Below, one piece after another: positions 15,561-23,023 of a stretch of 25,578 nt of DNA. The stretch comes from Thiodiazotropha sp050305975 (GTDB taxonomy: Bacteria; Pseudomonadota; Gammaproteobacteria; Chromatiales; Chromatiaceae). The DNA lies in assembly GCA_050305975.1 (NCBI GenBank), contig JBNLGI010000154.1, forward strand, positions 1 through 25,578. The letters run 5' to 3'. Both the position numbers and the translations under genes were made by a program. A model generated the notes under the pieces. The model was not told the DNA's origin, did not search any database, and was given only the letters and a program-made list of their open reading frames with translations. The number at the start of each line of letters is the position of its first letter. The first letter of the stretch is position 1.

Positions 15561-16490
15561 TCAATCCAGGCTTGCGGTCAGCGCCGGCACCGCTTCGAAC
15601 AGGTCGGCGACCAGACCGTAATCGGCCACCTCGAATATGGGCGCCTCCTCGTCCTTGTTGATGGCGACGATCACCTTGCTCTCCTTCATGCCGGCCAAAT
15701 GCTGAATGGCGCCGGAGATGCCGATTGCGAAGTAGATCTCCGGAGCCACGATCTTGCCGGTCTGGCCCACCTGGTAGTCGTTGGGCACGAAGTCAGCGTC
15801 GACCGCCGCGCGCGAAGCACCGACGGCACCGCCCAGCCTGTCGGCCAGCTGCTCGAGGAGGGCGAAGTTCTCCTTGCTGCCCACCCCGCGTCCGCCGGAA
15901 ACCACCACGCGCGCGGCGGTAAGCTCGGGTCGATCCGACTGGGTCAGGGTGCGGGATACGAACCGGGAGAGGCCCGCGGCAGCGCCGGCGGAGATGACCT
16001 CCACGGGCGCACCGGCACCCCCCGAGGCGGCGGCTTCGAAAGCGGTGCCGCGTACCGTGATCACCTTTAGCGCATCGCGGCTGCGCACGGTGGCGATGGC
16101 ATTGCCCGCGTAGATGGGGCGCTTGAAGGTGTCGGCGTCGATCACTTCGATGATCTCCGACAGCTGGGCCACATCCAGCAACGCCGCCACCCGGGGCATC
16201 AGGTTCTTACCGAAGGTGGTGGCCGGAGCCAGCAGATGCGTGAACTGCTTGCCGATGCCGGCGATCAGATCGGCCAGCGGTTCCGCCAGGCCATGCCCGA
16301 ATCGCGCATCGTCGCACAGCAGCACCCGCTCGACACCCGCCATAGCGGCGGCCTCGTCGGCCACCCCGCGACACCCCTCGCCGGCCACCAGCAGCGTCAC
16401 CGCGCCGAGCCCGGCGGCTGCCGTCAGAGTGTTGCGCGTGGCGGCGCCTAGCGCAACGTTGTTGTGTTCAGCAATAACCAGAACGCTCAT
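15561..16490 (-). CDS. etfA: Electron transfer flavoprotein alpha subunit
   Basis: The 309-residue alpha subunit of ETF, the soluble heterodimer that accepts electrons from acyl-CoA dehydrogenases. The C-terminal FAD-binding domain is clear: VVSGGRGVGSKENFALLEQLADRLGGAVGASRAAVDADFVPNDYQVGQTGKIVAPEIYFAIGISGAIQHLAGMKES, ending with NKDEEAPIFEVADYGLVADLFEAVP. The QVGQTG and GISGAIQH motifs contact the flavin. The length is normal for the house-keeping (non-bifurcating, beta-oxidation) type. Its ATG overlaps the etfB stop by one base (TGATG), so the two subunits are translationally coupled and made in equal amounts. Confidence 0.96.
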   Translation of the reverse strand: MSVLVIAEHNNVALGAATRNTLTAAAGLGAVTLLVAGEGCRGVADEAAAMAGVERVLLCDDARFGHGLAEPLADLIAGIGKQFTHLLAPATTFGKNLMPRVAALLDVAQLSEIIEVIDADTFKRPIYAGNAIATVRSRDALKVITVRGTAFEAAASGGAGAPVEVISAGAAAGLSRFVSRTLTQSDRPELTAARVVVSGGRGVGSKENFALLEQLADRLGGAVGASRAAVDADFVPNDYQVGQTGKIVAPEIYFAIGISGAIQHLAGMKESKVIVAINKDEEAPIFEVADYGLVADLFEAVPALTASLD

Positions 16491-17239
16491 CAGATCACCC
16501 TCGCTTCGTTACGCAGTCTATCCACCAGCTCGGCCACATCGGCCACCTTGACACCACCACTGCGCCGGGGCGGCTCCTCAACCTTCAGCAGTTCCAGCCG
16601 AGGCTGGATATTGACCTCGAGTTCATCGGGGGTGACGACATCGAGCGGTTTCTTCTTCGCCTTCATGATATTGGGCAGTTTGACGTAGCGGGGCTCGTTG
16701 AGACGCAGATCCGCAGTGACCACGGCCGGCAAGGGCAGCGCAAGCGTCTCCAGACCGCCATCGATTTCACGGGTGATCTCGATCTCGTCCCCCGCTATCT
16801 CCAGCTTGGAGACAAAGGTCCCCTGCCCCCAGCCGAGCAGGGCGGCCAGCATCTGCCCGGTCTGGTTGTTATCGTCATCGATCGCCTGTTTGCCCATGAT
16901 CACCAGGTCGGGGCGCTCCCGCCGCACCACCTCGGCCAGCAGTTTCGCCACTGCCAGCGGCTGCAGCTCACTCTCGGTTTCCACCAGCACGGCTCGATCC
17001 AGGCCCATGGCCAGTGCGGTACGCAGGGTCTCCTGACAGGCTTTCTGCCCCAGCGACACCACCACGCCTTCCTCTGCCTTGCCCGATTCGCGCAACCGTA
17101 CCGCCTCTTCAACGGCAATTTCATCGAACGGATTCATGGCCATCTTGAGATTGGCCAGCTCGACGCCACTGCCATCGGCCTTGATGCCGATCTTCACATT
17201 GGCGTCGACCACCCGTTTTGCACACACCAAAATCTTCAT
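16490..17239 (-). CDS. etfB: Electron transfer flavoprotein beta subunit
   Basis: The 249-residue beta subunit begins MKILVCAKRVVDANVKIGI, a typical EtfB start. It has MNPFDEIAVEEAVRL, the nucleotide-binding GKQAIDDDNNQTGQMLAALLGW, and the recognition loop RYVKLPNIMKAKKKPLD that docks onto acyl-CoA dehydrogenases. The frame is open to 17257, but only the ATG at 17239 gives the family N-terminus; its ribosome binding site is a weak GGGGG stretch. It is first in etfB-etfA-etfD-DUF2889. A 14-bp perfect palindrome about 70-85 bases upstream matches the merR operator, so the operon is likely controlled by the LiuR-like regulator. Confidence 0.96.
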   Translation of the reverse strand: MKILVCAKRVVDANVKIGIKADGSGVELANLKMAMNPFDEIAVEEAVRLRESGKAEEGVVVSLGQKACQETLRTALAMGLDRAVLVETESELQPLAVAKLLAEVVRRERPDLVIMGKQAIDDDNNQTGQMLAALLGWGQGTFVSKLEIAGDEIEITREIDGGLETLALPLPAVVTADLRLNEPRYVKLPNIMKAKKKPLDVVTPDELEVNIQPRLELLKVEEPPRRSGGVKVADVAELVDRLRNEARVI

Positions 17240-17287
17240 AGTGACTAACCCCCACACTCACCCTAGTTGATCCGAATGAATCCACTT

Positions 17288-17325
17288 AATATACCCAAAG
17301 GTAACATAACTGACGTTAACGTCAA
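17288..17325 (-). promoter_or_regulatory. etfB operon control region with MerR/LiuR-type operator
   Basis: TGACGTTAACGTCA (17311-17324) is a perfect 14-bp palindrome. On the - strand it extends to TTGACGTTAACGTCAG, matching 13 of the 16 positions of the merR operator, the changes being two central bases and the last base. A -10-like TATATT lies at 17293-17288. An AACG/ACGTCA -35 equivalent would fall inside the palindrome with a 17-20 base spacer. The start point would be near 17281, giving a leader of about 40 bases. Confidence 0.65.
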
Positions 17326-17785
17326 CCTTGGCTCGACATTGATCATTTTACAGGGGTACAGGGCTGCCGGAGTCGATACATCCAACACAAAGTCCTGTAT
17401 CTGATCACTCGGCCACGTATCACAGAAAAATCTTCAACTGAGATAGCGCTGCAACCCGCTCTGCCCTCACCCAGCCGAACAAGCGCAACAGATTGTTTCT
17501 ACAACTATTTATGCATTACTCGCGCAGAAACGTATAGCATCGATCCACCCATTCTCAGCAACCCTTTTTTACAGCACCCACACTCTTTTGCCTGCCCGAG
17601 AACCGAGCCTGCTCGCCTTGGACAGCGCCCAGTTTCCTATCGCATCAAAACAATGAGAGCGTGAGCGCTAGCGATTACACCGCGCTCCAGACCGGGAATA
17701 AGGAAGGGGAAGAGCCTTAGCCGGCAGCAACCCTGTGCTATTCTGAAATGAGTTCCCGGACAGGAACGTTTCACAGGTGATAGCC
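17326..17785. other. Non-coding intergenic region between divergent etfB and the membrane-protein gene
   Basis: I see no supported gene here. The stretch is less GC-rich than the flanking genes. Near its right end is a small GTTCC/GGAAC hairpin (17752-17767) and an inverted pair CCTGTG ... CACAGG flanking it. A TTAGCC-16 bases-TATTCT pair (about 17716-17743) is a possible weak promoter for the rightward gene. It does not match any riboswitch consensus that I can recall. Confidence 0.4.
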
Positions 17786-17796
17786 GGAGGTTATGG

Positions 17797-18879
17797 ATGA
17801 CTGGCAATGAGGCATACTCCATTGCATCCCGTTTCATCGATAAGCTCCCCTTATGCGAGAGTCGCTGCCGCAGCTACGTCATTTACCTGCTGCTCGTATT
17901 CCTGCTGATCCTGCCTTTCCACGAGTACTATCGGCAACAGTTCAATTTCGAGCAGTGGGACTTGCTGCTTATCACCGGCGTGGCGTCATTCCTCTTGGGT
18001 ATCAGACTCTACGGCGTCGTACGCGAGCGTTTCGGACTGACACTGGAGCGCCTCCTCGCCCGGGGCACATTCAAGATTGACGACGCTGAGCGTGACGCCT
18101 TCATTGACCGGCTGGAGATGCGCGGCAGGCTCTGGGCCGGAATTGGTGGTCTTGTCGCGATGACCGCCATGCTCGCGGCCTTCGCCATCGTCCTCTCCCA
18201 GAAGTTTCTGCTCTCCCGCCTGCTGCTCGGCCTAGCCGAGGCTGCCGGCGCCTATATCGCCGGTACCTATCTGGGGCGGATGGCGAACTACGGACAGCTA
18301 GGCTGGCATCTGAAATCCGAACCCGTGGAGGTGCGGATTCAGCCATCCCATGTGGACGGAGTCGCCGGCATGAAACCCCTCGGTGATTTCTACTTCTACC
18401 AGGCCATGGTAGTCGGCATTGCGGCGATCTTCCTCGCTGTCTGGTGGTTTCTCTTTCCTATCTGGCCACGGGACTACTCCGCCTGGAGGGAGCCCTATGC
18501 ATTGCTTCTCGGCATTGCCATCGCAATAGAGATTTTGGCCTTCCTGGCGCCCGTCTGGGCCTTCCACCGCATCATGCTGAAAGCAAAGGCCGGCTGGATG
18601 GAAGAGGCAGACCGTCTAAGTCTGGAGATCGCAGACCTGCGCAGTCGCAAGGAATCCTCCCAGGATCCCGAGAGTAGGGAGGAGTTGGCGCTCGAGATCG
18701 AAGAGAAAAGCCTTCGCTTCTGGGCTATAGAAAACATGCCCACATGGCCGGTGGATGTACACACCAGCCGCCGATTCAGACTCAGCAACCTACTCCTGCT
18801 GGTGCCGCTGTTCGGCGACATCATCGGGCGCACCATCAAGTGGCAGGACATCATAAACCTTATCAGCAAGCTGGAGTGA
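17797..18879 (+). CDS. Six-TM membrane protein of unknown function
   Basis: The 360-residue product has six probable membrane helices (about 27-41, 54-73, 113-134, 139-160, 200-221, 233-254), followed by a charged, probably coiled-coil segment (262-310) and a short hydrophobic stretch near 330-343. Between helices 4 and 5 is the motif SHVDGVAGMKPLGDFYFYQA (184-203). It recalls an H-x-D-G...G-x-x-x-L-G motif that I associate with uncharacterised bacterial membrane proteins, but I cannot name the family. No enzymatic motif is visible. The start at 17797 is backed by GGAGG six bases upstream. It stands alone, divergent from etfB, with a diguanylate cyclase as the next gene about 640 bases on. 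Any function is unknown. Confidence 0.85.
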   Translation: MTGNEAYSIASRFIDKLPLCESRCRSYVIYLLLVFLLILPFHEYYRQQFNFEQWDLLLITGVASFLLGIRLYGVVRERFGLTLERLLARGTFKIDDAERDAFIDRLEMRGRLWAGIGGLVAMTAMLAAFAIVLSQKFLLSRLLLGLAEAAGAYIAGTYLGRMANYGQLGWHLKSEPVEVRIQPSHVDGVAGMKPLGDFYFYQAMVVGIAAIFLAVWWFLFPIWPRDYSAWREPYALLLGIAIAIEILAFLAPVWAFHRIMLKAKAGWMEEADRLSLEIADLRSRKESSQDPESREELALEIEEKSLRFWAIENMPTWPVDVHTSRRFRLSNLLLLVPLFGDIIGRTIKWQDIINLISKLE

Positions 18880-18914
18880 TGCATGCCGATCGAGTGGCAT
18901 TCAGGGTGAGTGCC

Positions 18915-18929
18915 TAGCTCAAGGAGCTA
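18915..18929. repeat. Small hairpin after the membrane-protein gene
   Basis: TAGCTC-AAG-GAGCTA is a perfect 6-bp stem with a 3-base loop, 36 bases after the stop. No T run follows, so termination activity is doubtful. Confidence 0.35.
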
Positions 18930-19098
18930 TACGATGTACTCTGTCGTGAATATACAGTACAGGGGACATTCTTTTATCGCGGAAGACCTCGCCCAGACTC
19001 GATCGCTTCGCAAATATGTTTTTACATTGAGCTATAGTGTAGCTTTAAGGACCGACCAGCTTACGCAATCGCACTCTCAAAATATGCAAATATCCCCC

Positions 19099-19124
19099 TT
19101 AAGTAAGTACCATTCCCTTCCATC
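19099..19124 (+). repeat. Direct repeat copy 1, also left arm of an inverted repeat
   Basis: This copy begins TTAAGTAAGTACCATT and is matched at 22 of 26 positions by 19242-19267. Its AAGTAAGTACC (19101-19111) is also the reverse complement, with one mismatch, of GGCACTTACTT at 19130-19140. Confidence 0.6.
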
Positions 19125-19153
19125 CCAAAGGCACTTACTTAGGCCATGTTTCG

Positions 19154-19208
19154 GTGTGGCAAGCCATACCCTACGGCTTGATCAGGTTTAGGGTGCGGCT
19201 TGCCGCAC
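19154..19208. repeat. REP-like palindromic element
   Basis: Two 20-base arms (19154-19173 and 19189-19208) are inverted copies with 17 of 20 matches, around a 15-base centre. The right arm contains GTGCGGC-TT-GCCGCAC, itself a perfect 7-bp-stem palindrome. Such nested palindromes resemble REP/MITE-type intergenic elements. Confidence 0.6.
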
Positions 19209-19241
19209 TGTAGTCTTTTGACGATCCCCACACCATTTCGG

Positions 19242-19267
19242 TTAAGTAAGCACCATTACCCTCCGTC
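19242..19267 (+). repeat. Direct repeat copy 2
   Basis: This copy begins TTAAGTAAGCACCATT. It differs from 19099-19124 at four positions. With the first copy it brackets the REP-like palindrome, which suggests the ends of a small inserted or duplicated element. Confidence 0.6.
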
Positions 19268-19547
19268 TCCTTTTTCCTAGTCTCACCGGAATAACGGCAT
19301 AGCGAAAGCTGAGCCACGAGGTGCGAAGGCAGTCTGCTGATTGGGTGGCGAAAGAGGCTTCGGAGTCGCCCGCTTTTCATGGCTGATTATATTCCATGTT
19401 TTTACTGTGGGTATAAGTTATATACCTGATAGCACGTTTTAGGTATTAATCTGAATAGACGCTTATATCAGCCCCTTAGTCGCACCTGTTTCAGTCGAAA
19501 GCAATGTTATTGCTCATGGGGTAGTGACTCACATCCAGACTGACTGC

Positions 19548-20795
19548 ATGACTCCAAGGCAAACCTCTCTAAATCCGCGCAGGCTTCTCAAGCTCTTTAC
19601 CGTTGTGTCCGCCGCTTCAGTGGTCGTGATCATCGTGTACGTGAGCTTCGGAATTAGTGCGATCATCACCAAGAAAAATATCGAAACAGCCGAACTGGAT
19701 GCCGTAGCCATAACCAAGGCGCTGTATGAACTGGAACGGGACGTGCTGTACGGGACCGATGCATCCGGCAGGGGAAGCGTTCAGGTGTCGAAGGAGCATT
19801 TCGCCGTCCTGGATGAACGAATGCGCTTTTTTCTGGCGCCGATGAACATCGTCAAAATCAAGGTGTTCTCACGGGACAAGGTGATCGTCTACTCCACCGA
19901 TCAATCGATTATCGGCCAAGCGAACCCGGACAACGCGAAACTGTCCGAGGCGATGAACGGCACGGTGGTTTCCAATCTTGGCCGGAAAGATGAAATCCGG
20001 GATCTCGCGGGCGAGCAACGTATGGATGTCGATATCGTTGAAGCCTATCTGCCATTGCGCGATGGCGATGAGATCATCGGCAGTTTTGAGGTCTATCTCG
20101 ATATCACCCGGCGCCAGGATCAGGTCAGGGATACCGTTTTCGCGTCGGTGGTGGTGATTTCCTCCGTTTTGATCCTGGTGTTCGGTCTGCTGTATCTCTT
20201 CATGCGCCGGGGAACCACCGAGCTGACGCGGGTGCAGGATGATCTGGAGACCATCTCGATTACCGACGCGCTCACGGGCGCCTACAACCGGCGCCATCTC
20301 TTTGTCAGGGCGAGTGAGGAGTTGTCGCGGCTGAAGCGGCAGAACGAATGCAGAAAGGAAAATCCGGGGGTTGGTGTGATACTCATCGATATCGACCATT
20401 TCAAGCGCATCAACGACGAACACGGCCATATTGCGGGCGACGCCGTTATCAAGGAGGTTGCCGCCAGAGTGAAGGGGATGATACGGCAGTGCGATACCTT
20501 CGGGCGCTATGGCGGAGAAGAGTTTCTCCTGATTCTCCCGGATACGGAGGTCTCAGGTTTGAGATCGGTTGCCGAACGTATCTGGCGTGCCATCCGAAGC
20601 GAGCCTTTTGCGATCGATGATGCCGTCCACATTCCGGTAACCTGCAGTCTGGGCGCGTCACTGATGCTGGAGAGCGATGACACCATTCAAGCCGCAATCC
20701 ACAGATCGGACCTGGCGCTGTATCGCTCGAAACAGACGGGGCGGGACAAAATCAGTTATGACAACACCAAGAACGATGCCGACCAGCCCGCATAG
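19548..20795 (+). CDS. Membrane-bound GGDEF diguanylate cyclase
   Basis: A 415-residue sensor cyclase that makes the second messenger c-di-GMP. It has one membrane helix near the N-terminus (about 15-40), a periplasmic sensor region of about 150 residues, a second helix (about 196-219), and a cytoplasmic GGDEF domain (about 238-405). The active-site motif is YGGEEF (321-326). The inhibitory I-site RQCD (313-316) lies five residues before it, so product inhibition is expected. The metal-binding DIDHFKRIND is intact. There is no EAL domain. Two starts are possible: ATG at 19548 (used here) or GTG at 19524; neither has a convincing ribosome binding site. The periplasmic domain looks dCACHE/CHASE-like in layout but I cannot assign it. 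It stands alone, so its input signal is unknown. Confidence 0.92.
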   Translation: MTPRQTSLNPRRLLKLFTVVSAASVVVIIVYVSFGISAIITKKNIETAELDAVAITKALYELERDVLYGTDASGRGSVQVSKEHFAVLDERMRFFLAPMNIVKIKVFSRDKVIVYSTDQSIIGQANPDNAKLSEAMNGTVVSNLGRKDEIRDLAGEQRMDVDIVEAYLPLRDGDEIIGSFEVYLDITRRQDQVRDTVFASVVVISSVLILVFGLLYLFMRRGTTELTRVQDDLETISITDALTGAYNRRHLFVRASEELSRLKRQNECRKENPGVGVILIDIDHFKRINDEHGHIAGDAVIKEVAARVKGMIRQCDTFGRYGGEEFLLILPDTEVSGLRSVAERIWRAIRSEPFAIDDAVHIPVTCSLGASLMLESDDTIQAAIHRSDLALYRSKQTGRDKISYDNTKNDADQPA

Positions 20796-21188
20796 TGAAA
20801 CAGAACTCCGGGCACAGAATAGTTAGCCTTCATGGCCGAACGATGCACGCGTCTCCAACGGCCATCGTACCATCCACATTCGGCAGCTTCCGCAGTCTGG
20901 ACAAAGACCGCTGGATTTCTACTGCTGGCCGGCTGCGGGAATATCCGGAAATAGCACCCTGACCGCTATTACACCCGTAGTCGTAGCCATGCTCTAGACG
21001 CTATCGACTACCACTGCGGTCGTGTGACGGAACTATGGAAGCGTTGTGGGATGACCCTGTACGTTGAATATCACCATTCCAATAGTCCTGGGCGCCCTCA
21101 ACCAAACCGATACCCGTCGTGGGCTACTAGTGCACTGGTGCAACGGACTTTAATCCCGCACAACAACACAACATACGGTCCTTGGACC
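20796..21188. other. Non-coding or decayed stretch between cyclase and glmS
   Basis: No convincing gene is present. A 40-codon frame (20832-20954) contains a lipobox-like FLLLAGC followed almost at once by a stop, possibly the dead 5' end of a lipoprotein gene. An ATGGCCG/CGGCCAT inverted pair lies at 20832-20865. A GGTCC-TT-GGACC palindrome sits at the glmS 3' end, without a T run. Confidence 0.35.
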
Positions 21189-23015
21189 CTATTCAACCGT
21201 AACCGATTTGGCGAGGTTCCTCGGTTGATCCACGTCCGTACCTTTCAGCACTGCAACGTGGTAGGCCAATAGTTGCAGCGGAATGCTGTAGACGATCGGC
21301 GCGGTGGTGGGATAGATATCGGACAGGGTCAGGTTCTGATAGTTGTCCAATTCGATATTCACGCGCTGGTCGCTGAAGAGGAACAGCTCGCCGCCGCGGG
21401 CGCGCACTTCCTGCAGATTGGACAGCACCTTCTCCAGCAGCGGGTCGTCGGGTAGGGCGCAGACCACCGGCATCTCGGAGTCCACCAGGGCCAGTGGTCC
21501 GTGCTTCAATTCACCGGCCGGGTAGGCCTCGGCGTGGATATAGGAGATCTCCTTCAGCTTGAGCGCCCCCTCCATGGCAATCGGATAGAAGCAACCGCGT
21601 CCCAGGAACAGGGCATGCTGGCGCTCGGCGAAGGCGTTGGCCATCGACTGGATGGCGTCGCTCAGCTCCAGCACCACTTCGACCTGCCTTGGCACCGCAT
21701 GCAGTTCGTTGACCAGGCGATGCTCGTCCTCGGAGCTCAAGCCCTGGCGCTTGGCCAGCGCGATGGTCAGCAGGCGCAGGGCGACCAGCTGGGTGGTGAA
21801 GGCCTTGGTGGAGGCGACACCGATCTCGGGGCCGGCACGGGTCATCAGGGCCACGTTGGATTCCCGCACCAGAGAACTCTCGGGCACGTTGCAGATACAG
21901 AGGCTGCCGATGTATCCCTTTTCGTTGGCCGCCCGCAGGGCCGCCAGGGTATCGGCCGTCTCGCCCGACTGGGAGATGGTGAGGAACAGGGTATCCGGCG
22001 CCACCACGACCTTGCGGTAGCGGTACTCGCTGGCCACCTCGACGTTGCAGGGAATGCCGACCTCTTCGAGCCAGTACTTGGCCACCAGCCCTGCGTGGTA
22101 GCTGGTGCCGCAAGCCACGATCTGGATCTGTCGCGTCTTGTCGAACAGGGCCTTGGCCTCGTGGCCGAAACTCTCTTCCATCAGACGGCCTTTGTAGATG
22201 CGGCCCTCCAGTGTCTCGGCGATGACCGCCGGCTGCTCGAAGATCTCCTTCAGCATATAGTGGCGATAGGGGCCTTTGTCGACACTGTCGGCATTGAGTT
22301 TCGAGCGTTTCTCCGGCCGCGTGACCTGACTGCCGGTTCTGTCGTAGACGCTCACCTGTTGGCGGGTGATCTCCGCCACGTCGCCCTCTTCGAGAAACAG
22401 AAAGCGCTGTGTCACCGGCAGCAGCGCGGCCACGTCGGAGGCGATGAAGTTCTCGCCATCACCGAGGCCGACCACCAGCGGGCTGCCCTCACGGGTGACG
22501 ATGATGCGATCGGACTCTTCCGGGCAGGCGACCGCCATGGCATAGGCCCCTGTCATCTCCTTCGAGGCCTGCTTCACGGCTTCGAAGATATCCAGACCCG
22601 CTTCCAGTTTGCTCGCCAGCAGATGGGCGATCACTTCCGTATCGGTTTCGGAGGTGAAGACATAGCCGAGGGCTTCGAGTTTTCTTCTCAGTTCGCTGTG
22701 GTTCTCGATGATCCCGTTGTGGACCACCGCGACTCGCTCCCCGCTCATGTGGGGATGGGCGTTCAACTCGGAGGGGCGTCCGTGCGTCGCCCAGCGAGTA
22801 TGGGCGATTCCCAGCAGACCTGCCGCGCCGGTCTGGTTCACGATGTCGCTGAGATTGGAGACCTTGCCAATGGTGCGAAAACGCTGAAGATGACCGGAAA
22901 GCTCCCGCACGGCCAGGCCCGCCGAATCGTAACCCCGATACTCCAATCGTCTCAGCCCCTCCATCAGGATGGGGACCACATCACGTTCCGCGATACCGCC
23001 GACAATGCCGCACAT
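21189..23015 (-). CDS. glmS: Glutamine-fructose-6-phosphate aminotransferase (isomerising)
   Basis: A 608-residue enzyme that makes glucosamine-6-phosphate from fructose-6-phosphate and glutamine, the first step to UDP-GlcNAc for peptidoglycan and lipopolysaccharide. The product starts MCGIVGGIAERDVVPILMEGLRRLEYRGYDSAG: Cys2 is the N-terminal nucleophile of the glutaminase domain (about 1-235). Two SIS sugar-isomerase domains follow (CGTSYHAG, TISQSGETADTLAAL, and later GRGCFYPIAMEGALKLKEISYIHAEAYPAGELKHGPLALVD). It ends NLAKSVTVE, a typical C-terminus. The frame is open upstream to 23063, but only ATG at 23015 puts the cysteine at position 2. It begins 8 bases after the glmU stop, so the two form an operon. 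Confidence 0.97.
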   Translation of the reverse strand: MCGIVGGIAERDVVPILMEGLRRLEYRGYDSAGLAVRELSGHLQRFRTIGKVSNLSDIVNQTGAAGLLGIAHTRWATHGRPSELNAHPHMSGERVAVVHNGIIENHSELRRKLEALGYVFTSETDTEVIAHLLASKLEAGLDIFEAVKQASKEMTGAYAMAVACPEESDRIIVTREGSPLVVGLGDGENFIASDVAALLPVTQRFLFLEEGDVAEITRQQVSVYDRTGSQVTRPEKRSKLNADSVDKGPYRHYMLKEIFEQPAVIAETLEGRIYKGRLMEESFGHEAKALFDKTRQIQIVACGTSYHAGLVAKYWLEEVGIPCNVEVASEYRYRKVVVAPDTLFLTISQSGETADTLAALRAANEKGYIGSLCICNVPESSLVRESNVALMTRAGPEIGVASTKAFTTQLVALRLLTIALAKRQGLSSEDEHRLVNELHAVPRQVEVVLELSDAIQSMANAFAERQHALFLGRGCFYPIAMEGALKLKEISYIHAEAYPAGELKHGPLALVDSEMPVVCALPDDPLLEKVLSNLQEVRARGGELFLFSDQRVNIELDNYQNLTLSDIYPTTAPIVYSIPLQLLAYHVAVLKGTDVDQPRNLAKSVTVE

Positions 23016-23023
23016 ATGCTTAC

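Larger units (their letters stand above)
18930..19547. other. Gene-poor region with repeat relics
   Basis: No supported coding sequence is present. The short frames here run across the repeats and have no family resemblance. The stretch holds a 26-base direct repeat (22/26 identical), an inverted pair, and a REP-like palindrome, given separately. A palindrome GGTATA-5 bases-TATACC at 19410-19426 lies about 120 bases before the diguanylate cyclase start and could be an operator, without further support. The whole may be the relic of a small mobile element. Confidence 0.4.

Noticed and set aside
17690..17796. Possible riboswitch in the leader of the membrane-protein gene
   Set aside because: Some paired elements exist (GTTCC/GGAAC, CCTGTG/CACAGG), but they do not match the conserved cores of c-di-GMP, SAM, glycine or cobalamin riboswitches as I know them.
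18910..19191. 93-codon + strand frame in the repeat-rich stretch
   Set aside because: It runs through the direct repeat and the REP-like palindrome, shows no recognisable motif and has no clear ribosome binding site.
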